This document shows, in pieces, positions 50,006 to 58,202 of a stretch of DNA of 64,000 bases. Position 1 is the first letter of the stretch, and the number at the start of each line of letters is the position of its first letter. The position numbers and the translations under genes were made by a program. This stretch comes from Rhizobiaceae bacterium (GTDB taxonomy: Bacteria > Pseudomonadota > Alphaproteobacteria > Rhizobiales > Rhizobiaceae): NCBI GenBank assembly GCA_029212415.1, contig JARGOF010000018.1, forward strand, positions 9,134 through 73,133, read 5' to 3'. The notes beneath the pieces are model-generated. The model saw only the letters and a list, made by a program, of their open reading frames with translations. It ran no database searches and had not been told where the DNA came from.

Positions 50006-50061
50006 TTGATCCTTGGGGCTTGACCCTTGGGTCTTGATCCATGGATCCTGATCCCTGGGGC
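50006..50061. repeat. Four tandem 14-bp palindromic units
   Basis: The units TTGATCCTTGGGGC, TTGACCCTTGGGTC, TTGATCCATGGATC and CTGATCCCTGGGGC follow each other without gaps at 50006, 50020, 50034 and 50048. The third contains the perfect palindrome GATCCATGGATC, and the second pairs GACCC with GGGTC. The array lies between cobO and the dipeptidase gene and could form small hairpins or serve as a protein-binding array. Confidence 0.8.
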
Positions 50062-50111
50062 AAGCAACGAGGTTGTACTATTAGCAACGCGAACCAAAGG
50101 CCATGTGTTTT

Positions 50112-51170
50112 ATGCCTATGACGATACCTCCGATTTTTGATGGTCATAATGATGTGCTGCTGCGTCTGCAGATGGCAGGCGGGCTGCAGGCCGCTGAAAC
50201 CTTTGTTTCAGGACGCGATGGCCAGGTCGATCTGCCAAAGGCCGTTGCTGGTGGTTTTGGCGGCGGTTTTTTTGCGATTTATGTTCCATCGCCAACAGAC
50301 CAGGCCTTCAAGATGGAGGAAATGTCGAAGCCGCAATATGAATTGGCGTTGCCTCGGCAGATACCTGAATCTGTTGCACTCGGTGTCGTGATGCAGCAGG
50401 CGGCAATCCTCAACAGGCTTGAGGAACTGGGCGCCGTGACAATCTGCACAACCGCGTCGCAGATCAATGATTGCCTCCAGGCGGGTAAATTGGCGGCGCT
50501 CATGCATATCGAGGGCGCCGAGGCCATTGATCCCGATTTTCACGCTCTGGATGTATTGTATCGCGCTGGGCTTCGATCCATCGGCCCGGTCTGGAGCAGA
50601 CCGACCATCTTCGCGCACGGCGTCCCCTTTCGTTTTCCCAGCTCTCCCGATATAGGGCCGGGGCTCAGCGAACACGGGGTGAGGTTGGTCGCCCATTGCA
50701 ACAAATTGGGCATCATGCTGGATCTGTCGCATCTCAATGAGGCAGGTTTCTGGGATATAGCGCGGCTCAGTGACAAACCGCTGGTTGCCACCCATTCCAA
50801 CTGTCATGCGATCTGTCCCCATTCGCGTAACCTGACAGACAAGCAATTGGCGGCCATTGCTGAAAGTGACGGCATGGTCGGCCTGAATTTCGCGGCGGCG
50901 TTTCTGCGTGATGACGGGCGGATGCTGACCGATATTCCTCTCGATCAAATGCTGCGCCACCTGGATCATCTGATCGAACATGTGGGCGAAGACAGGGTTG
51001 GCATGGGCTCTGATTTTGACGGTGCAAGAATCCCGGACGCAATCTCCAGCGTGGCCGGGCTGCCCAATTTGCGCCAGGCAATGCGTGACCATGGCTATAA
51101 TGATCAACTCATCGAAAAGTTGTGCTACAAGAACTGGTTGCGGGTTCTGGAAAAAACCTGGGGTGAATAA
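50112..51170 (+). CDS. Membrane dipeptidase-type (M19) peptidase
   Basis: A 352-residue M19 family metallopeptidase. Zinc ligands are visible in FDGHNDVLLRL, ALMHIEGAEAI, LDLSHLNEAG, LVATHSNCHAI and GMGSDFDGARIP. The family cleaves dipeptides, including D-amino-acid-containing ones. No signal peptide is present, so a cytoplasmic enzyme acting after import by the peptide transporter encoded just downstream is likely. Three ATGs (50103, 50112, 50118) are possible; AAAGG at 50096-50100 best suits 50112. Confidence 0.9.
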   Translation: MPMTIPPIFDGHNDVLLRLQMAGGLQAAETFVSGRDGQVDLPKAVAGGFGGGFFAIYVPSPTDQAFKMEEMSKPQYELALPRQIPESVALGVVMQQAAILNRLEELGAVTICTTASQINDCLQAGKLAALMHIEGAEAIDPDFHALDVLYRAGLRSIGPVWSRPTIFAHGVPFRFPSSPDIGPGLSEHGVRLVAHCNKLGIMLDLSHLNEAGFWDIARLSDKPLVATHSNCHAICPHSRNLTDKQLAAIAESDGMVGLNFAAAFLRDDGRMLTDIPLDQMLRHLDHLIEHVGEDRVGMGSDFDGARIPDAISSVAGLPNLRQAMRDHGYNDQLIEKLCYKNWLRVLEKTWGE

Positions 51171-51218
51171 CACCCCCGCAAGGCAAGATTCAAGAAACGA
51201 CAAAAGAGGAACACACCC

Positions 51219-52814
51219 ATGAGACATATTACAAAACTGATCGCTGGCACCGCAATTGGGCTGACGATGGCAATGGGAACGCTGCCGGTCTACGCTGAAA
51301 CGCCGGCGAACATGCTTGTCATAGCCAATCGGATTGATGACATCATAACGCTGGACCCTGCTGAATCCTTTGAATTTGCCGGCAGTGATGTCAGTCGCAA
51401 CGTTTATGGCAAGTTGGTCAATTTCGATCCGCTCAATCTTGATGCCGGCTATGAACCCGATCTGGCGGAGAGCTGGGTGGTGTCGGAAGACGGCAAGACC
51501 ATCACATTCACTATGCGCGAAGGCGTGAAATTCCATTCCGGCAATCCGGTCACCGCTGAAGATGCCGAATTTTCGCTGCGCCGCGCGGTTACGCTCAACA
51601 AGACTCCGTCATTTATTCTAACCCAGTTCGGTTTTAACGCTGACAATGTCAATGATGTGATTGTTGCAGATGGCAACACCCTGAGCATAACCACCGACAA
51701 GAAATATGCGACATCCTTTGTGCTCAATTGCCTTGCTGCAGTCATCGGCGGGATCGTCGACAAGAAGACCGTGATGGCCAATGAAGTCGATGGCGATCTC
51801 GGCAACAATTGGCTGAAAACAAATTCTGCCGGGTCGGGTGCCTACAAGGTGGTCAGCTGGAAGCCCAATGAATCGGTCACGCTGAGCGCCAATGAAGACT
51901 TCTATAAGGGCGCACCTGCCATGAAGCGGGTGATTGTGCGCCATATTCAGGAAAGCGCCACCCAGCGCCTGCTGTTGGAAAAGGGAGATATCGATGTTGC
52001 ACGCAATCTCAATCCGGAAGACGTTGCCGGCATAAGCGGCAAGGAAGGCATCGCGATCGACAACGAATTGCGTGGTCGTCTGATGTATTTCTCGCTGAAC
52101 CAGAAACATCCCGAACTCGCCAAGCCGCAGGTGCGTCAGGCACTCAAATACCTTGCTGACTACGAGGGTATGCAAAACAGCTTTCTGAATGGCCAATACA
52201 CCATCCACCAGGCCTTTCTGCCGCGTACCTATCTGGGCGCCATTGACGACAAACCGTTCAATCTCGACATCGAGAAGGCAAAAGCCATGCTGGCCGAAGC
52301 CGGCGTTGCGGACCTGGAAATCGAAGTCGGCGTGCGCGAAGCTCAGGAGCGCGTGGAGATTGCCCAGTCGCTGCAGAATACATTCGCCCAGGCCGGCATC
52401 AAGCTGAACATCACTGTCGGAACGGCCAAGCAGATCCTGACGCGTTATCGCGCACGGGAACTGGATATGTATCTGGGCGCCTGGGGACCGGATTATCCAG
52501 ATCCGCAGACCAATGCGGGCACGTTCGCCTATAATCCGGACAATTCGGATGAAGCCAAGGCAACAGGCTTGCTGGCCTATCGCAATGCCTGGGATCCAGG
52601 CGATATGAACCAGCAGGTCGAAGCGGCCGTGGTTGAAGCTGACCGGGACGTGCGCGGCAAAATGTATGAGGACATGCAGCGTGAGCACCAGATGAACTCG
52701 CCATTTGCGGTCATGTTCCAGAAAATCGAGCAGACAGGTCGGGCCGAAGCCGTCAAGAACCTGAAGCTTGGGGGCGCCGTGACTGCGGTCGCCTATTGGC
52801 CGGTGACCAAGTAG
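51219..52814 (+). CDS. Peptide-type ABC transporter substrate-binding protein (SBP_bac_5)
   Basis: A 531-residue extracytoplasmic solute-binding protein of the DppA/OppA family. The signal peptide MRHITKLIAGTAIGLTMAMG ends near VYAET. The domain begins LVIANRIDDIITLDPAESFE and includes ESWVVSEDGKTITFTMREGVK, the SBP_bac_5 signature region, and MYLGAWGPDYPDPQTNAGTF near the ligand pocket. It lies 48 bp after the dipeptidase gene and heads the transporter set, so a dipeptide ligand is the natural inference. Confidence 0.92.
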   Translation: MRHITKLIAGTAIGLTMAMGTLPVYAETPANMLVIANRIDDIITLDPAESFEFAGSDVSRNVYGKLVNFDPLNLDAGYEPDLAESWVVSEDGKTITFTMREGVKFHSGNPVTAEDAEFSLRRAVTLNKTPSFILTQFGFNADNVNDVIVADGNTLSITTDKKYATSFVLNCLAAVIGGIVDKKTVMANEVDGDLGNNWLKTNSAGSGAYKVVSWKPNESVTLSANEDFYKGAPAMKRVIVRHIQESATQRLLLEKGDIDVARNLNPEDVAGISGKEGIAIDNELRGRLMYFSLNQKHPELAKPQVRQALKYLADYEGMQNSFLNGQYTIHQAFLPRTYLGAIDDKPFNLDIEKAKAMLAEAGVADLEIEVGVREAQERVEIAQSLQNTFAQAGIKLNITVGTAKQILTRYRARELDMYLGAWGPDYPDPQTNAGTFAYNPDNSDEAKATGLLAYRNAWDPGDMNQQVEAAVVEADRDVRGKMYEDMQREHQMNSPFAVMFQKIEQTGRAEAVKNLKLGGAVTAVAYWPVTK

Positions 52815-52824
52815 TCAGTTCGCC

Positions 52825-53883
52825 ATGTCAGCGACGATACAGACAGAAAATGGGCGGCGTGCGTCGCCCGTTTTTTCCGTCGTGGCAACCATTGCCAAGA
52901 CGCTGGGCACCATTGCCATCACCATGCTCGGGTTGCTGTTCATCACATTCGTGATTGGCCGCATCATGCCGATTGATCCGCTCATATCCATTCTGGGAGA
53001 GCGGGCCAGCAAGGAGATGTATGAGGCGACCTATATCAAGCTGGGCCTCGACAAACCGCTTGTCGTACAGTTTTTCTATTACCTGTGGGATGTGGTGCGT
53101 GGTGATTTCGGCGTATCGCGCCTGACGGCGCGCCCCGTTATCGATGACATTATCCGGGTCTTTCCCGCGACACTTGAATTGGCCACCATCGGAACCATTA
53201 TCGGCGTCTTTGTGGGAATCCCGCTGGGCGTTGTCGCCGCCGTGAAGCGCGGCACCTGGATCGACCAGACGGCCCGGGTGATTGCTCTGGTTGGTTATTC
53301 CATGCCGATCTTCTGGTTGGGACTGGTCGGGCTGCTTGTCTTCTACGGTATCCTGGGCTGGGTCGGTGGCCCCGGCCGGGTCGGCATCTTCTATGTTGAT
53401 ATTGTGCCAACCGTCACCGGGCTCATTCTGGTTGACAGTATTCTCGATGGCCAATGGGACGTGTTTCGGGACGCCGTCAGCCACATCATTCTGCCAGCCT
53501 CGCTGCTGGGCTATTACTCCCTTGCCTATATCAGCCGGATGACCCGCTCTTTCATGCTGGAGCAGATGAACGCCGAATATGTCACCACGGCACGGGTCAA
53601 GGGCCTGTCGGAATGGGCGGTGGTGTGGCGACATGCCTTTGGCAATATCAAGGTGCCGCTGATTACGGTTGTGGCGCTGAGCTATGCCGGTCTGCTGGAG
53701 GGCTCGGTGCTGACGGAAATCATCTTCTCCTGGCCGGGGATCGGCTCCTATATCACGACTGCATTGCTTTCGGCTGATATGAACGCGGTTCTGGGTGGTA
53801 CGGTTGTCGTCGGCCTTGTGTTTGTCTGCCTGAATATCTTTTCGGACATGCTGTACAAATTTTTTGATCCGAGGGCGCGATGA
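52825..53883 (+). CDS. Peptide-type ABC transporter permease, DppB type
   Basis: A 352-residue membrane protein with six helices. After a hydrophilic 28-residue start it has TLGTIAITMLGLLFITFVIG, the DppB-typical PIDPLISILGERASKE periplasmic segment (GxxP-like), GLDKPLVVQFFYYLWDVVRG, and the EAA loop YVTTARVKGLSEWAVVWRHA. It overlaps the next permease gene by four bases (ATGA at 53880-53883). An insertion between the middle helices (WVGGPGRVGIFYVDIVPTVT) is characteristic of the family. Confidence 0.92.
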   Translation: MSATIQTENGRRASPVFSVVATIAKTLGTIAITMLGLLFITFVIGRIMPIDPLISILGERASKEMYEATYIKLGLDKPLVVQFFYYLWDVVRGDFGVSRLTARPVIDDIIRVFPATLELATIGTIIGVFVGIPLGVVAAVKRGTWIDQTARVIALVGYSMPIFWLGLVGLLVFYGILGWVGGPGRVGIFYVDIVPTVTGLILVDSILDGQWDVFRDAVSHIILPASLLGYYSLAYISRMTRSFMLEQMNAEYVTTARVKGLSEWAVVWRHAFGNIKVPLITVVALSYAGLLEGSVLTEIIFSWPGIGSYITTALLSADMNAVLGGTVVVGLVFVCLNIFSDMLYKFFDPRAR

Positions 53884-54818
53884 GCAACGCAGAGCCTGGC
53901 AGCGGCGAGAAGCAGAACCTGCGCGATTGGCTGCGCACCGAGACACCCACATCGCGGCGTCACGCCAAGATTGCCTCTCTCTACCAGGGATGGTTGACCT
54001 TGAAAGCCAACAAGCTGGCAATGATCGGCCTGTTCATCCTGGTCTTTCTGGTTCTTGTCGCGATTTTTGCACCGCTGCTTGCGCCGGCTGATCCTTTTGA
54101 ACAGGACCTTGCCAACCGGCTACAGCCGCTATGGGGTGAGGGTCATCTGCTCGGCACGGATTCACTGGGCCGGGATATTTTAAGCCGGTTGATCTACGGG
54201 GCACGCATCACGCTTTACATCGTCACGCTGGTGGCCATGATTGCGCCGATTGTCGGCCTGTTCGTGGGCACTGTGGCCGGTTACGCCGGCGGCTGGATCG
54301 ATACGATCCTGATGCGCATCACCGATATATTTCTTGCCTTTCCGCGGCTGGTTCTGGCGCTGGCCTTTGTCGCGGCGCTGGGTGCGGGCATTGAAAATGC
54401 GGTGATTGCCATTTCACTGACAGCCTGGCCTCCCTATGCACGCATTGCCCGGGCGGAAACCCTGACCATTCGTGGCTCCGACTATATCAGTGCAGTGAAA
54501 TTGCAGGGGGCCGGTCCCTTGCGCATCATTGTCAAACACATCTGGCCACTGTGCATGTCGTCCATCATCGTTCGCGTGACACTGGACATGGCCGGCATCA
54601 TCCTGGCCGCTGCCGGGCTGGGGTTTCTTGGCATGGGTGCACAGCCGCCTTCGCCCGAATGGGGCGCCATGATTTCAGAGGGGCGGAAATTCCTGCTCGA
54701 CTATTGGTGGGTGGCCACGGTGCCGGGGCTTGCCATTTTCACCGTCAGCCTTGGCTTCAACCTGTTGGGCGATGGTCTGCGCGATGTACTTGACCCGAAG
54801 GATGCAGGCGATGCTTGA
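53880..54818 (+). CDS. Peptide-type ABC transporter permease, DppC type
   Basis: A 312-residue membrane protein. The N-terminal OppC_N region is WLTLKANKLAMIGLFILVFL, followed by GEGHLLGTDSLGRDILSRLI, which is the DppC/OppC hallmark. The EAA loop is YISAVKLQGAGPLRIIVKHI. It ends in GDGLRDVLDPK as usual for the family. Its last eight bases overlap the following ATPase gene. Confidence 0.93.
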   Translation: MSNAEPGSGEKQNLRDWLRTETPTSRRHAKIASLYQGWLTLKANKLAMIGLFILVFLVLVAIFAPLLAPADPFEQDLANRLQPLWGEGHLLGTDSLGRDILSRLIYGARITLYIVTLVAMIAPIVGLFVGTVAGYAGGWIDTILMRITDIFLAFPRLVLALAFVAALGAGIENAVIAISLTAWPPYARIARAETLTIRGSDYISAVKLQGAGPLRIIVKHIWPLCMSSIIVRVTLDMAGIILAAAGLGFLGMGAQPPSPEWGAMISEGRKFLLDYWWVATVPGLAIFTVSLGFNLLGDGLRDVLDPKDAGDA

Positions 54819-55680
54819 ACAGCAAGACAAGCTGCTGGATGTCGAGAACCTCTGGGTAAAATTCCCCACGCGCAACGGTGTTTTTGATGCGGTGCGCGGT
54901 ATTTCCTTTTCCTTGGGCAAGGAGCGGTTGGGCATTGTCGGCGAATCCGGATCGGGCAAGTCCATGACGGGGCGGGCCATCCTGCGGCTGATACGCAAGC
55001 CCGGCATTGTCACCGCAGACAGGATCATGCTGCATGACAAGGATCTCATGACCATGTCGGAGCGTGAGATGCGCAAAGTGCGCGGTCAGCGCATATCCAT
55101 GGTCATGCAGGACCCCAAATTCTCACTCAATCCGGTGATGCCGGTTGGTGAGCAGATCATGGAAGCTTACGCGCAGCATGCCAAGGCATCAAAGGCCGAG
55201 GTAAAACGCAAGGCGCTGGATATGCTGGAAGCGGTTTCGATCCGTGATCCCGAACGGGTTTTCCGCGCCTATCCGCACGAAATGTCCGGGGGCATGGGCC
55301 AAAGGATCATGATTGCCATGATGTTGATCCCCAACCCGGAAATCCTTATCGCCGATGAACCGACCTCGGCGCTGGATGTTTCGGTGCAGACACAGGTGCT
55401 GTCGATCATGGACCGGCTGGTGCAGGAGCGCGGCATGGGGCTGATCTTCATCTCTCACGACCTCAATCTCGTCTCGTCATTCTGTGACCGTGTTTTGATC
55501 ATGTATGCCGGGCGCATTGTGGAGACCTGTCGGGCCGACAAACTGCATGAGGCGCAACACCCCTATACAAGAGGGCTGCTCAATTCCCTGCCGCGCCTCA
55601 CCGAACCCAGGGAACGACTGGACGTGCTCAAGCGTGACCCGGCCTGGCGCGAGGCGCAAAGCGTGAGCGGTGCGTCATGA
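54811..55680 (+). CDS. Peptide-type ABC transporter ATPase, DppD type
   Basis: A 289-residue ATPase with Walker A GESGSGKSMTGRAIL, Q-loop MVMQDPKFSLNPV, signature MSGGMGQRIMIAMML, Walker B ILIADEPTSALDVS and H-loop FISHDLNLVSSFC. The C-terminal oligopeptide transporter extension (HPYTRGLLNSLPRL) is present but lacks a clear Cys-based Fe-S motif. ATG 54811 (MLEQQDK) overlaps the permease gene by eight bases; the longer frame is an overlap artefact. Confidence 0.92.
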   Translation: MLEQQDKLLDVENLWVKFPTRNGVFDAVRGISFSLGKERLGIVGESGSGKSMTGRAILRLIRKPGIVTADRIMLHDKDLMTMSEREMRKVRGQRISMVMQDPKFSLNPVMPVGEQIMEAYAQHAKASKAEVKRKALDMLEAVSIRDPERVFRAYPHEMSGGMGQRIMIAMMLIPNPEILIADEPTSALDVSVQTQVLSIMDRLVQERGMGLIFISHDLNLVSSFCDRVLIMYAGRIVETCRADKLHEAQHPYTRGLLNSLPRLTEPRERLDVLKRDPAWREAQSVSGAS

Positions 55681-56444
55681 GCGGATTGGAAATAAGCCAT
55701 CTTGATGTCTGGTTCGGCTCCGGGCATGACCGGGTCGATGCGGTCAAAGATGTGTCCTTTCGCGTCGATAGCGGCGCATCCTTCGGCCTGGTGGGCGAGA
55801 GCGGCTCGGGAAAATCGACAATTTTGCGCGCACTGACGGGGCTTGTGCCCAATTGGTCGGGCGAAATGATTGTTGCCGGCGAAAAGCTTGCACGGAAACG
55901 CACTGCGCAGTTTTACAAGAAAGTGCAAATGGTCTTTCAGGACCCCTATGCCTCTCTTCACCCGCGCCATACGGTCGACCAGGTGTTGAGTGAAACGCTC
56001 TACCTGCATGGATTCGACGCAATTGATCGGCGCATTGTGAAACTCCTTGATGATGTTGGTCTGGGACCGTCTTTCCGGTTCCGCTATCCGCACCAATTGT
56101 CCGGCGGGCAGCGGCAGCGGGTCGCCATTGCCCGGGCGCTGGCGCCCGAACCGGAAATCCTTTTGCTGGATGAGCCGACCTCGGCGCTCGATGTCTCTGT
56201 TCAGGCCGAGATTCTCAATCTTCTCGTCGACCTGCGCACGGCGCGCAAGCTCACCTATGTGATGGTTTCCCACGACCTGGCGGTTGTCGGGCACATGTGT
56301 GAGCGCATCGCGGTGATGCAACTGGGCGAAATCGTAGAAATCATGAGCGTGGAGGACATGCGCGCCATGAAGACAAGCCATCCCTATACCAAACACCTGC
56401 TGGAAAGCTCGCTTGGCTACAAGCGGGTTGCAACGGCTGAATGA
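55677..56444 (+). CDS. Peptide-type ABC transporter ATPase, DppF/OppF type
   Basis: A 255-residue ATPase with Walker A GESGSGKSTILRALTG, Q-loop MVFQDPYASLHPRHTVDQVL, signature LSGGQRQRVAIARAL, Walker B ILLLDEPTSALDVSVQAEIL and H-loop MVSHDLAVV. It is short of the usual 320 residues because the C-terminal oligopeptide extension is reduced to SHPYTKHLLESSLGYK. It overlaps dppD by four bases and completes the transporter. Confidence 0.92.
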   Translation: MSGLEISHLDVWFGSGHDRVDAVKDVSFRVDSGASFGLVGESGSGKSTILRALTGLVPNWSGEMIVAGEKLARKRTAQFYKKVQMVFQDPYASLHPRHTVDQVLSETLYLHGFDAIDRRIVKLLDDVGLGPSFRFRYPHQLSGGQRQRVAIARALAPEPEILLLDEPTSALDVSVQAEILNLLVDLRTARKLTYVMVSHDLAVVGHMCERIAVMQLGEIVEIMSVEDMRAMKTSHPYTKHLLESSLGYKRVATAE

Positions 56445-56853
56445 TCTTTCGAGGCAGCCGTGCATGATGCCGTGCATGATGCCGTTGATGCATAGACTGT
56501 CCTGCAATCGAATTGACCGCTGCATGATGCTTTTTGGCTGGCGGTTCCTTGCCTGAAAATGCGGAATTGTACGGGACTTCGGGGTAATTCGCCTGCCAGG
56601 GAGATGACGCGCAATCGTCTCATTTATCGCGTTGTTTCAATCGTACATGGGTTTTGATGTGAAGCACGCCGGTGTTTCCCGGGGCCTGTGAAAGTCTTCC
56701 ATTCCAAAGAGTTGCACGCTTGAACAGCGATTGGAAACGGCCACCCTTCCGCCGTGGCAGGGTGCATTTCATATCTGCCGATTGGTTGACGGGCGCATTG
56801 CTGCTTGATATAGATTATCAATAGATAAATAAGCATTATCGGCGGGCTCCAAC
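56445..56853. other. Intergenic region with short repeats
   Basis: About 400 bp between the peptide transporter and the molybdenum hydroxylase genes. It contains a 12-bp tandem repeat at 56459-56482, a further TGCATGATGC at 56521, and an AT-rich stretch (TATAGATTATCAATAGATAA, around 56807) just ahead of the next gene that probably holds its promoter. No gene is supported. Confidence 0.5.
56459..56482 (+). repeat. Two tandem 12-bp units
   Basis: CCGTGCATGATG occurs twice without a gap, followed by a degenerate third copy (CCGTTGATGCAT). TGCATGATGC appears again at 56521-56530. These are short and of unknown meaning. Confidence 0.7.
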
Positions 56854-57711
56854 GTGAAACCAGGTTTGTTCCAATATGTCCGCGCTGACGATGTCGAGAA
56901 GGCGGTCTCGCTTTTGCAGGAATTCGGCGATGAGGCGCAGTTGCTCGCCGGTGGGCAGAGCCTTGTACCTGCCATGGCATTGCGCATGGCCTTGCCTGAC
57001 GTGCTGATTGATATCTCCTCGATTGCCGAAATGCGGTCCATCACACTGACGGATGATGTGCTGCGTATCGGCGCTGGATGCCGCTACGTCGATGTTCTGC
57101 GCAGCGAGGATGTGGCGCGTGCCGCACCGATGCTTGTTCAGGCCATTCCGTTCATTGCGCACGAGGCTATCCGCAATCGCGGAACGATCGGCGGGTCGCT
57201 TGCGCATGCAGACCCGGCGTCGGAACTGCCGGCTTGCATGCTGGCGCTGGATGCAGCCATTGTCCTGCAATCGGCCAGTGGCGCGCGGACGATTGCGGCG
57301 GAAGATTTTTTTCTCGGCACCTATTCGACGGCTCTTGATGAGGGCGAAATGATCATCGCTGTGGAGATACCTGCCATTGCGGTCAACCAGCACCACAGAT
57401 TTTTGGAAATCTCCCGCCGCTCCGGCGATTACGCCATTTCCGGCGGCGCCTTCGTTCTGGAAATGGACGCCGGTATCATCACGGCGGCGCGGCTCGCCTT
57501 TTTTGCCGTTGGCGATTGTGCCGTCCTGGCAGGCAGTGAGGCTCTTTTGGGCAAGCCACTGAATGCTGAGACAATTGACCAGGTGGCGCAGCGCGTTGGC
57601 GAAGAGATCACATTCTATGGCGATCTGTACAACGGTATTGGCGCCAAACGACAGATCACGAAAACACTGACCCGCCGACTGCTCGCGCAATTTCCCGGTA
57701 TGGAGCTGTAA
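56854..57711 (+). CDS. Molybdenum hydroxylase FAD-binding subunit (CoxM-like)
   Basis: A 285-residue FAD subunit of the xanthine dehydrogenase / CO dehydrogenase family. FAD-binding motifs are LLAGGQSLVPAMALRM and RNRGTIGGSLAHADPASELP; the CO_deh_flav_C domain follows from about residue 175 (FLEISRRSGDYAISGGAFVL). It carries electrons from the [2Fe-2S] subunit to the final acceptor. The stop and the next start share an A (TAATGG at 57709), so the three subunits are one operon in the order M-S-L. Confidence 0.9.
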   Translation: MKPGLFQYVRADDVEKAVSLLQEFGDEAQLLAGGQSLVPAMALRMALPDVLIDISSIAEMRSITLTDDVLRIGAGCRYVDVLRSEDVARAAPMLVQAIPFIAHEAIRNRGTIGGSLAHADPASELPACMLALDAAIVLQSASGARTIAAEDFFLGTYSTALDEGEMIIAVEIPAIAVNQHHRFLEISRRSGDYAISGGAFVLEMDAGIITAARLAFFAVGDCAVLAGSEALLGKPLNAETIDQVAQRVGEEITFYGDLYNGIGAKRQITKTLTRRLLAQFPGMEL

Positions 57712-58202
57712 TGGACCCGCTTATCCCCGTTTCATACACAATCAATGGCAAGTCCGTGCAGCAACAGGTGTCTGTTCGCACAACCCTGACCGATATGCTG
57801 CGCCACCAGATGGGGCTGACCGCGACGCATGCGGGATGCGAGCAGGGGTCCTGCGGGGCCTGCACGGTCGTGGTCGATGGACTGATGGTGCGGTCCTGCC
57901 TGATATTCGCCATCCAGCTGGATGGCGCGCGCATTGAAACCAGCGAGGGTTTTGCGGACGATCAGCTGATGGACGAATTGCGCCGCAATTTTGCCGATCG
58001 CAATGCATTGCAGTGCGGATTTTGCACCGGTGGGATGCTGGTTGCGGCACATGATCTCCTGTCACGGACACCGCATCCGGAGCGCGCAGAAATCCGGGAG
58101 AAAATTTCCGGAAATTTCTGTCGTTGCACCGGCTATGAGGCCATTGTCGATGCGATCAGCAAGACGGCGCAGGCTTTGCCTTTGGAGGATTCCGGCAAAT
58201 GA
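57711..58202 (+). CDS. Molybdenum hydroxylase [2Fe-2S] subunit (CoxS-like)
   Basis: A 163-residue iron-sulfur protein. The N-terminal plant-type ferredoxin cluster has CEQGSCGACTVVVDG and the distal Cys in RSCLIF. The helical C-terminal [2Fe-2S] domain has QCGFCTGGML and NFCRCTGYEAIVDAI. Length and spacing are normal. It overlaps the catalytic subunit gene by four bases (ATGA at 58199-58202). Confidence 0.93.
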   Translation: MDPLIPVSYTINGKSVQQQVSVRTTLTDMLRHQMGLTATHAGCEQGSCGACTVVVDGLMVRSCLIFAIQLDGARIETSEGFADDQLMDELRRNFADRNALQCGFCTGGMLVAAHDLLSRTPHPERAEIREKISGNFCRCTGYEAIVDAISKTAQALPLEDSGK

